A stretch of 6,623 nt of DNA, taken from assembly GCA_910584435.1 (NCBI GenBank), contig CAJUAP010000100.1:1-6623 (forward strand), in the 5' to 3' direction. The DNA comes from an uncultured Acetatifactor sp. GTDB lineage: Bacteria > Bacillota > Clostridia > Lachnospirales > Lachnospiraceae. A program made the translations under genes and the position numbers. This document shows, piece by piece, positions 1 to 4,696 of the stretch (positions within the stretch are counted from its first letter, which is position 1; each line of letters opens with the position of its first letter). The notes beneath the pieces were generated by a model. It was not told where the DNA came from. It saw nothing but the letters and a program-made list of their open reading frames with translations, and did no database searches.

Positions 1-81
1 CCCTCTGATAAAGCCTGCAGTGAAGATTTTCTAGGTCCATGTCCTTTTTATTAAGCAGAATTTGCAAATTTGGAGAGTGTG
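1..81 (-). other. Window edge; possible start of a gene leaving the window on the minus strand
   Basis: This stretch lies downstream of the XRE gene on the minus strand. No hairpin with a T-run is visible, so no terminator can be called. A minus-strand ATG at 38-40 opens a frame reading MDLENLHCRLYQR that is still open at the window edge. That could be the first 13 codons of a gene co-transcribed with the XRE gene. The only Shine-Dalgarno-like bases (AAGGA) sit one base from this ATG, too close for a normal site, and 13 codons are too few to recognise a family. The plus-strand frames all stop within the stretch. The call is speculative. Confidence 0.2.
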
Positions 82-351
82 TTAGCCGCCAGCTTTTTGC
101 TGTTTATCTTCTCCGTCAATCAGATAGGCATAGCTGACGCCCAGAACCTGTGACAAGGCCCGAAGCTCAATATCCGTCACATACCTTTTGTTGGTCTCAA
201 TGCGCGTGATCACGTTCTTGTCCATGTCATATCCGGCAAGCTGCAGCTTATGGGCAAGATCCCTTTGCGAGAGGTTCTGCTGTCTCCTGAGTTCTATGAG
301 CCGGCTGCTGACCAGATTCTTTTCTCCTGATGATCCTGTTGGTTTTGGCAT
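82..351 (-). CDS. Small XRE-family (HTH_3) transcriptional regulator, 89 aa
   Basis: This gene encodes a helix-turn-helix DNA-binding protein of the Cro/CI (XRE) type that probably acts in the cytoplasm as a repressor of its own divergent control region. The HTH domain spans about residues 15-79. Helix 1 is SRLIELRRQQ, the turn begins NLSQRDLAHKL (26-36), the recognition helix lies around DKNVITRIETNKR (44-56), and the domain closes with ELRALSQVLGVSYAYLID. Almost nothing is left for an effector or protease domain, so it resembles single-domain repressors. The start at 349-351 is chosen because GGAGGA lies four bases upstream. An in-frame ATG at 361-363 overlaps that ribosome site, and one at 427-429 would read through the inverted repeat. 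The divergent neighbour and the 14-bp inverted repeat between them suggest self-regulation. The family is clear; the regulated signal is unknown. Confidence 0.88.
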   Translation of the reverse strand: MPKPTGSSGEKNLVSSRLIELRRQQNLSQRDLAHKLQLAGYDMDKNVITRIETNKRYVTDIELRALSQVLGVSYAYLIDGEDKQQKAGG

Positions 352-355
352 GATA

Positions 356-361
356 TCCTCC
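356..361 (-). promoter_or_regulatory. Ribosome binding site that fixes the XRE gene start
   Basis: On the minus strand this reads GGAGGA, followed by four bases and then ATG at 351. It is the only good Shine-Dalgarno in front of any candidate start of this gene. It therefore favours the 89-residue product over longer in-frame versions. Confidence 0.8.
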
Positions 362-365
362 ATTA

Positions 366-382
366 GTGTCGAAATGTGTCGA
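366..382. repeat. Two direct copies of GTGTCGA, ten bases apart
   Basis: GTGTCGA occurs at 366-372 and again at 376-382, about one helical turn apart. The pair lies just upstream of the XRE ribosome binding site on the minus strand and next to the left arm of the 14-bp inverted repeat. It could be an extra contact site for the XRE protein or another regulator, but two 7-mers can arise by chance. Confidence 0.35.
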
Positions 383-386
383 GAAG

Positions 387-463
387 TTTGTCTCACTTTT
401 TGCACCACTACTATTGATTTTAGTAGCATTCCATATTAAAATCGGTTGTAAAAGTGAGACAAA
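387..463. promoter_or_regulatory. Divergent control region with perfect 14-bp inverted repeat (candidate operator pair)
   Basis: The left arm TTTGTCTCACTTTT (387-400) and right arm AAAAGTGAGACAAA (450-463) are exact reverse complements, separated by 49 bases. The right arm ends one base before the ribosome binding site of the plus-strand gene, and the left arm lies in the 5' leader of the minus-strand XRE gene. A protein bound at both arms would therefore bracket the AT-rich promoter region. Inside the spacer, CTACTA (408-413) and TAGTAG (421-426) form a further small inverted repeat, and AT-rich -10-like bases occur around 434-440. No -35/-10 pair is clean enough to name. The XRE protein is the obvious candidate binder; this is inferred from position. 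Confidence 0.55.
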
Positions 464-476
464 AGGAGGATGCACT

Positions 477-757
477 ATGCAGAAGGAACAGATTTTTGAG
501 AAGATGAACGGATTTCTGGCAGAAGGATCATATTCCCTGCCGGAGGAGCCGCCATTGAAGATGAATTTGCCGAGGGAAAAGAGTGCTGCCTTCTATATGA
601 AGGTGTGTACCAGGCAGGCCGGAATCTGTGCGAACGGTTGGGAGAAGACGAGGATAGTGATGTGGAAACTATCCTGAACGGCATGGAGAGGATTACCAGA
701 CTGGTATCCCTGAAAATGTATGAATATGGCAGGCGCGAGGCAGTAGCTGCTATCTGA
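477..757 (+). pseudogene. Small conserved-looking protein gene, interrupted by a one-base frameshift
   Basis: GGAGG at 465-469 and ATG at 477 give a well-placed start. The first 26 codons read sensibly (MQKEQIFEKMNGFLAEG, then SYSLPEEPP). Past about 554 that frame turns into an unlikely Arg/Lys/Trp-rich tail ending at a TGA at 675-677. The next frame takes over at 554 with an acidic, coding-like sequence, including CCLLYEGVYQAGRNLCERLG, and ends MYEYGRREAVAAI at TGA 755-757. Joining the two gives about 93 residues, a plausible soluble, mostly helical protein. Restoring one base near 553/554 would reconnect the frames. I see no slippery heptamer, so this is more likely a mutation or a sequencing error than programmed frameshifting. 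I do not recognise a characterised family. Its position opposite the XRE gene suggests it is that regulator's target. Confidence 0.65.
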
Positions 758-766
758 TATGTGGCT

Positions 767-813
767 GTACAGGGCCGGGGAAGGTTTGTCAAGTGCCTTC
801 CCCGGTCTTGTAC
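767..813 (+). terminator. Strong hairpin, probable terminator of the small-gene module
   Basis: GTACAGGGCCGGGGAAGG (767-784) can pair with CCTTCCCCGGTCTTGTAC (796-813) over 18 positions, with two G-U pairs and an 11-base loop. It starts nine bases after the stop at 757. The T-tract is weak: the inner stem is followed by CTTGTACTTGT rather than a clean run. Position and stem strength support termination, and its descending arm recurs in the hairpin after the 488-residue gene. Confidence 0.65.
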
Positions 814-938
814 TTGTCTGCACTATAGGGGCGAAAGACATATTATTTTTGATGATTACCATCAACATCGCTTTTTGCAGTTTCCATTTCCATTATTTAG
901 TGAGAAAATAAATAATTGTCCAATATATTTCAAAAACA
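814..938. other. Noncoding stretch upstream of the sigma factor gene
   Basis: This stretch is AT-rich and no start codon with a credible ribosome site opens a coding-like frame. An 8-bp inverted repeat, ATTATTTA (892-899) and TAAATAAT (909-916), with a nine-base loop may be an operator or only a by-product of AT richness. TTGTCC at 916-921 resembles a weak -35, but no matching -10 is convincing. Confidence 0.4.
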
Positions 939-967
939 TGTGACCGTTTTCTTCCGGCAATTGTTTT
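939..967 (+). promoter_or_regulatory. Candidate ECF-type promoter for the sigma factor operon
   Basis: TGTGACC at 939-945 resembles the GAAC/GTGACC-like -35 elements of ECF promoters, which are often autoregulated. Sixteen bases on, TTGTTTT (961-967) could serve as the -10 region. Transcription would then begin close to 974, leaving the AAAGGAGG ribosome site almost at the 5' end of the message. That short leader is a point against the call unless the real -10 lies differently. It rests on motif resemblance and position only. Confidence 0.35.
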
Positions 968-989
968 ATAGGTGAAAGGAGGTCAGGCA

Positions 990-1466
990 ATGAAACAAGC
1001 AATATCCACCCAACAGCTGGAGGATGCCTATGATGCTTACGGCACGGCAGTATACCGTCTGGCAATGGCTTTCCTGGGGCAGTGCGCCGACGCGGAGGAT
1101 GTGACCCAGGAGACCTTTTGCCGATTGCTGTACCGCGCTCCCATTTTCACGGATGAGAACCATCAGAAGCGCTGGCTTCTCCAGGTTGCAGCCAATCTGT
1201 GCCGGAACCAACTGAGGGGCTTCTGGCGGAAACGGGTGACGCAGTTAGAGGACACCATCCCTGCCATTGTCCCAGAGGAACTGGAGGCCCTGAATGCTGT
1301 CATGGCCCTGCCGGAACAGTACAAGCTGCCTATCCATCTCTACTACTATGAAGGATACTCGGTGACGGAAATCGCCGAAATTTTAAAGATGGGGAAATCG
1401 GCGGTGAAGATGCGGCTGAAACGGGGCCGTGAATTGTTGAAAATAGAATTGGAGGGATCAAATTGA
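990..1466 (+). CDS. ECF-family RNA polymerase sigma factor, 158 aa
   Basis: This is an extracytoplasmic-function sigma-70 factor that directs RNA polymerase to a small set of promoters. Region 2 covers about residues 10-75: AYDAYGTAVYRLAMAFLG followed by the hallmark DAEDVTQETF (34-43) and RWLLQVAANLCRNQL (61-75). Region 4 covers about 105-152: ALPEQYKLPIHLYYYEGYS, then the helix-turn-helix SVTEIAEILKMGKSAVKMRLKRGRELLK. There is no region 1 or 3, and 158 residues is a usual ECF length. The ATG at 990 is chosen because AAAGGAGGT (975-983) precedes it by six bases; the in-frame GTG at 972 would overlap that site. The last four bases overlap the next gene, whose product is its probable membrane-bound inhibitor. 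Promoter specificity cannot be read from the sequence. Confidence 0.95.
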   Translation: MKQAISTQQLEDAYDAYGTAVYRLAMAFLGQCADAEDVTQETFCRLLYRAPIFTDENHQKRWLLQVAANLCRNQLRGFWRKRVTQLEDTIPAIVPEELEALNAVMALPEQYKLPIHLYYYEGYSVTEIAEILKMGKSAVKMRLKRGRELLKIELEGSN

Positions 1467-2929
1467 ATATCAACGACTATCGAAAAGCGATGGATCATAT
1501 CAGTCCAAGTAATGAATTGAAAGAGCGTATTATGCACAAAAAAACAACTCATAGGCGGTATGCCCCGGTTCACCGCGTCCTGGCCAGCACACTGACAGCA
1601 GTTTTCATGCTGACCTGCGTGACCTCCGTTGCCCTGGCTGCCAGCCCGGAACTGCGAAGGGCGGTGCTGTCTTTCTTCCGCATAGAAGAGCGGGAACAGG
1701 TGCCCGGCCAGACCGATATCAATCCGTCAGACATCAATCAGCCCGATGTTGATCAGCCTTATGATAATCAGCCTGACATCAGCCAGACTGAAATCGGCAG
1801 TCTGGTCAAGGCCCAGTACATCAAAATGGACCAACGTTACGGTCTTTCCGGTGGCCTGCTCAATAACCTGACCTGGAGCGATGACGGCAGGACTCTTTTG
1901 GAGGCTGGGTTCTGGGAGATCAAGGACAACAATCTGGTTCCCGTCCAGGTGGACATGCGGACCAGCCAAATTGACATAACATTCCAGGGCATCAATTACC
2001 AGGGTAACCTGTACTGGTTCATCCGGAATGGGGAGCTGTACTACTTTCAGGGCAGTCCCTATGGTGTTGATACGCGCCCTGAGGATGAGTGGTCTGTAGA
2101 GGCCATTCCTAGGCGCACTGATGTATTGCTGCTCAAGCTGGCACAGGGCCAGCAGACAGATTACACCGAGTACCCTATGCTTTTCTATCTGGATACCGGC
2201 GAGACAGAGGACTTTTTGGCCAGCACAGGCGCCAAGCAGCTGGAATACGCTTATGATTATTCGTGGTCGGAGAATATGCGCAGGGCATTGATTTTATGTA
2301 GTGCCGGCATGGGTGGGCTGCAGGAATGGCTTTGCGATCTGGATGCCAGGACTCTCATCCGTTTGGATGAGCTGACTGGGATGGGCGAGGAAGTCAGTGC
2401 CGGTTTCGCAGACAATGATACGCTGATCCTCACCACCCACACCACATCGGAAGAGGACGAAACATGGCAGACCATCACTTGTTATGCTTACGACATCCCC
2501 ACCGGGCAGAAGACGAAAACCCTGGATAAGGCACACTACTATCGATGGTGGGATGAACCCTATGGTGCCCAGCTGTTCGGTAGCCGCTGCGTTCTGATAG
2601 GCGAGGATGGACAGGTTCGGTTGGTCGATCTGAAAACAGGGATGCAGACTGTCGTAGAGGGATTTACCTGGCAGACAGGGGACGAATTCATGCCCAGCCC
2701 CTCCGGCAATAAGCTGCTGTATTATTCCTCTGACTCCAAAGCGGAGGGCCTGGGTATCTCCCAGCTGGGTGTGGTGGATCTGGAAAAGGGCACTTTCATT
2801 GCCTTTGACAGGGAAGGTTACGGGAACCTCTACGAGGAGGGCATCGGCTGGAGCAATGACAGCACAGTGAGCATTAACGCCCGCTCTTCCGATGGCGAAA
2901 CCAGGTATCTCATTTTGTATACGTTCTGA
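1463..2929 (+). CDS. Membrane-anchored putative anti-sigma factor with beta-propeller-like outer domain, 488 aa
   Basis: This protein probably binds the upstream ECF sigma factor at the inner face of the membrane and senses an outside signal. Residues 1-37 are polar and basic (cytoplasmic), 38-60 form one membrane helix ending VALAA, and a linker at 85-109 is made of five pentapeptides related to DINQP. Residues about 115-488 form a secreted domain with recurring propeller-like strands: LTWSDDGRTLLE (136-147), SPSGNKLLYYSS (412-423) and GWSNDSTVSINA (462-473). The gene begins with TTG at 1463, supported by GGAGGG at 1451-1456, and overlaps the sigma gene by TTGA, indicating translational coupling. 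The anti-sigma role is inferred from order, coupling and topology, because the cytoplasmic tail has no recognisable zinc-finger motif. Bacillus RsiV is a known anti-sigma factor with a similarly short cytoplasmic part. The ligand is unknown. Confidence 0.8.
   Translation: MNINDYRKAMDHISPSNELKERIMHKKTTHRRYAPVHRVLASTLTAVFMLTCVTSVALAASPELRRAVLSFFRIEEREQVPGQTDINPSDINQPDVDQPYDNQPDISQTEIGSLVKAQYIKMDQRYGLSGGLLNNLTWSDDGRTLLEAGFWEIKDNNLVPVQVDMRTSQIDITFQGINYQGNLYWFIRNGELYYFQGSPYGVDTRPEDEWSVEAIPRRTDVLLLKLAQGQQTDYTEYPMLFYLDTGETEDFLASTGAKQLEYAYDYSWSENMRRALILCSAGMGGLQEWLCDLDARTLIRLDELTGMGEEVSAGFADNDTLILTTHTTSEEDETWQTITCYAYDIPTGQKTKTLDKAHYYRWWDEPYGAQLFGSRCVLIGEDGQVRLVDLKTGMQTVVEGFTWQTGDEFMPSPSGNKLLYYSSDSKAEGLGISQLGVVDLEKGTFIAFDREGYGNLYEEGIGWSNDSTVSINARSSDGETRYLILYTF
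1715..1789 (+). repeat. In-frame 15-base tandem repeat (five degenerate units) in the sensor linker
   Basis: Five 15-base units encode DINPS, DINQP, DVDQP, YDNQP and DISQT. The nucleotides are clearly related, with ATCAATC and GATCAGCC-like blocks recurring, but they have diverged. The repeat lies just outside the membrane helix of the 488-residue protein and forms an acidic, Pro/Gln-rich stalk. The number of units could vary between strains. Confidence 0.75.
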
Positions 2930-2996
2930 CAGCGAGAGGCTCCCTTTTTGGAAAACGGGTATAGGGTAGAAGATGCTGCCTGATAGGAAATGATAT

Positions 2997-3043
2997 AAGG
3001 CTGGGGAGAGGATGAGATGTATATGTGTCTTCCCCGGTCTTTT
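2997..3043 (+). terminator. Rho-independent terminator of the sigma/anti-sigma operon
   Basis: AAGGCTGGGGAG (2997-3008) pairs with TTCCCCGGTCTT (3030-3041) over 12 positions, three of them G-U, around a 21-base loop. The descending arm runs straight into TCTTTTATCTG, a short T-rich tail. It lies 67 bases after the stop at 2929. The 13 bases CTTCCCCGGTCTT are identical to those in the hairpin ending at 813. Confidence 0.7.
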
Positions 3044-3044
3044 A

Positions 3045-3207
3045 TCTGTCTTTCGGGGAAAAAATCTGTAAGTTGGGAATTGCGATTTCCTATATGCCAA
3101 CAAACCGTGCATAATAAATGGGGTATTGTAGCAACACCATAGTACCAATCCCTCAAACATAAAGCAGCAAAGGACGCAGGGACCAATGTTTCAGATCACA
3201 GTCTGGT
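3045..3207. other. Noncoding spacer between the sigma operon and the response regulator gene
   Basis: No gene is visible here. Two short potential hairpins occur: GGGAAT/ATTTCC around a four-base loop at about 3076-3091, and GGTATTGT (3122-3129) with ATAGTACC (3139-3146), the latter with two G-U pairs. Neither has a T-tract or matches a riboswitch class I know. Base composition falls from the GC-richer left part of the window to the AT-richer right part across this stretch. Confidence 0.4.
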
Positions 3208-3213
3208 TATAAT
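3208..3213 (+). promoter_or_regulatory. Candidate -10 element for the response regulator gene
   Basis: TATAAT at 3208-3213 is a perfect sigma-A -10 hexamer, 26 bases before the ATG at 3240. At 16-18 bases upstream there is no good TTGACA match (AATGTT at 17). If real, the promoter is weak or activator-dependent. The TGAC repeats found before the transporter are not present here. Confidence 0.4.
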
Positions 3214-3239
3214 AAAATAAAAAGAAATGGAGGTTGATG

Positions 3240-3911
3240 ATGAAGACAATCGCAATCATCGACGATGATGTTCATATTGGGAATGTATTGACAAAAATTT
3301 TAGAGAACGAAGGATATGGTGTTATGCGTGCCTATTCCGGTACAGAAGCACTCTATCTTCTTTCCCAAAAGAAGCCGGATTTGATTCTTCTGGATCTTAT
3401 GCTTCCCGGACTTTCGGGAGAGGAAGTGTTGTCTCATGTTAAAAACATACCTGTCATCGTCCTTAGTGCAAAGGTGGATGTTCAGGATAAGGTAAACCTT
3501 TTGCTTGGAGGTGCGGTTGACTATATGACCAAACCGTTTGATCCGGATGAACTTCTTGCCCGCATTATAGTAGGACTTCGCAAAACAGAAATTGCAGATG
3601 ATTCCACCGTACTCGTAGCAGATGACTTAACACTGGATGTTTCATTGCAGGAGGTTACAGCAGGGAACCGACTGGTCAAACTGACACGGACAGAATTTGC
3701 TATCCTGAAATTATTGATGATGAATCCGAAACGTGCCATATCAAAAAGTGTTCTGTTGGATCGCATCAGCATTGACACTCCAGATTGTACGGAACGGTCA
3801 TTAAAACAGCACATCAGTAATCTACGGAGAAAATTGCAGGAGGCGACAGGCGGGGATTATATTGAGACTGTATGGGGTATCGGATTCAAACTGGCAGAGA
3901 AGAAATCTTGA
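3240..3911 (+). CDS. OmpR/PhoB-family response regulator, 223 aa
   Basis: This is a two-component response regulator: a phosphorylated receiver drives a winged-helix DNA-binding domain. The receiver covers about residues 1-118, with the acidic pocket D8-D10 in AIIDDDVHIG, the phosphoacceptor D52 in LILLDLMLPG, S76 in VIVLSAK and K98 in YMTKPFDPDEL. All active-site positions are intact. The output domain (about 125-220) is a typical winged helix: LTRTEFAILKLLMMNP, then RSLKQHISNLRRKLQ as recognition helix, and YIETVWGIGFKL in the wing. GGAGG at 3229-3233 favours the ATG at 3240 (six-base spacing) over the in-frame ATG at 3237 or TTG at 3234. No histidine kinase gene adjoins it in the window. 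It probably activates the ABC transporter operon that follows, through repeats at its own 3' end. Confidence 0.95.
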   Translation: MKTIAIIDDDVHIGNVLTKILENEGYGVMRAYSGTEALYLLSQKKPDLILLDLMLPGLSGEEVLSHVKNIPVIVLSAKVDVQDKVNLLLGGAVDYMTKPFDPDELLARIIVGLRKTEIADDSTVLVADDLTLDVSLQEVTAGNRLVKLTRTEFAILKLLMMNPKRAISKSVLLDRISIDTPDCTERSLKQHISNLRRKLQEATGGDYIETVWGIGFKLAEKKS

Positions 3912-3957
3912 CCAGATCTTGACGCTTTTCTGACCGCTTTCTTGACTTCTGTATGAT
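3907..3957 (+). promoter_or_regulatory. Response-regulator-type direct repeat array plus -10, promoter of the ABC transporter
   Basis: CTTGAC (3907-3912), CTTGAC (3918-3923), TCTGAC (3929-3934) and CTTGAC (3941-3946) place the TGAC core at spacings of 11, 11 and 12 bases, about one helical turn, all facing the same way. TATGAT follows at 3952-3957, and there is no separate consensus -35 at normal spacing; CTGACC inside the third repeat is the nearest. OmpR/PhoB-family proteins are known to bind head-to-tail repeats with about 11-base periodicity that overlap or replace the -35 element. The first repeat overlaps the stop codon of the regulator gene. This is the likely binding site of the adjacent regulator, leaving a leader of roughly 50 bases before the ATPase gene. 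Confidence 0.65.
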
Positions 3958-4015
3958 ATTCTTTAGATGAAAGAAGAAAAAATAGATATAAAGTGATATG
4001 GAGGGAAAACGTAAA

Positions 4016-4681
4016 ATGAATATTGTAGAAGCACAGGGTCTACGTAAATATTATGGTAAAGAAAATAATTTGGTCAAAGCGGTTGATGGCGTGGATTTTG
4101 GTATCAAGCGTGGAGAATTTGTTGCTATTGTTGGAATGAGTGGTAGTGGAAAATCTACGCTGCTGTATATGTTAGGGGGATTGGAGCAGCCTACCGATGG
4201 AGAAATTATTTTGGATGGCGCCAAAATATATGAAATGGATAGCGAGGATATGGTTGCTTACAGAAGAAAAAATATTGGTTTCATCTTTCAAAGTTATAAT
4301 CTTATTCCTGTTATCAATGTACTGGAAAATATCACTCTGCCAGTAGAGCTGGATGGTACAAAAGTGGATAAAGAGTATCTATCGGAAATCATAGACTTTC
4401 TGGGGATTCGTGACAAATTATATGAAATGCCCAATAATTTGTCAGGGGGACAACAGCAGCGAGTTGCTATAGCAAGGGCATTGATAGCAAAACCTCAGAT
4501 TGTCCTTGCTGATGAACCGACGGGGAATTTGGATAGTAAGACAAGTGAGGATGTGATGGCACTTCTTAAAATGACCAGTGAAAAATTTAACCAGACTATT
4601 ATCCTGATTACCCATAATAATGAAATCGCTGCATTGGCAGACCGTAGAATTACAATAAGAGATGGAAAAATAATAGCTTAA
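4016..4681 (+). CDS. ABC transporter ATP-binding protein, MacB/LolD/BceA type, 221 aa
   Basis: This is the ATPase subunit of an ABC transporter, working at the cytoplasmic face of the membrane with the FtsX-type permease encoded next. All motifs are intact: Walker A GMSGSGKST (40-48), Q-loop FIFQSYNLIP with Q92, signature LSGGQQQR (142-149), Walker B IVLADE (162-167), D-loop NLDS and switch H200 in LITHNN. The ADEPTGNLDS stretch and the length are typical of the MacB/LolD/BceA group, which handles antimicrobial peptides, lipoproteins or cell-envelope signals. GGAGGG at 4000-4005 supports the ATG at 4016, ten bases on; the in-frame ATG at 3998 overlaps this site. The gene is probably induced through the TGAC repeats upstream. 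The substrate cannot be read from the sequence. Confidence 0.95.
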   Translation: MNIVEAQGLRKYYGKENNLVKAVDGVDFGIKRGEFVAIVGMSGSGKSTLLYMLGGLEQPTDGEIILDGAKIYEMDSEDMVAYRRKNIGFIFQSYNLIPVINVLENITLPVELDGTKVDKEYLSEIIDFLGIRDKLYEMPNNLSGGQQQRVAIARALIAKPQIVLADEPTGNLDSKTSEDVMALLKMTSEKFNQTIILITHNNEIAALADRRITIRDGKIIA

Positions 4682-4696
4682 GGGGGGGAATCTACG

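Noticed and set aside
387..463. Inverted repeat as the ends of a tiny mobile element
   Set aside because: The 49-base interior has no coding capacity, no flanking target duplication is visible, and the placement fits an operator between divergent genes better.
477..677. The 66-residue product of the first frame as an intact gene
   Set aside because: Its second half is compositionally odd (Arg/Lys/Trp-rich), while the adjacent frame over the same bases is coding-like and ends next to the hairpin. A frameshifted longer gene explains both.
477..757. Programmed ribosomal frameshifting in the small gene
   Set aside because: There is no X-XXY-YYZ slippery heptamer and no clear stimulatory structure near 545-565. 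Mutation or sequencing error is simpler.
972..989. GTG at 972 as the sigma factor start
   Set aside because: It would translate through the AAAGGAGGT ribosome site that is ideally placed for ATG at 990.
2294..3160. Long open frame of 288 codons on the minus strand, antisense to the 488-residue protein gene
   Set aside because: It mirrors the coding frame of the plus-strand gene, reads through that operon's terminator, shows no known domain, and its start region has no ribosome site.
4682..4688. Run of seven G as a phase-variable switch for the permease
   Set aside because: It is outside the coding sequence and simply acts as a G-rich ribosome site. A single tract of this length is weak evidence for slippage control.
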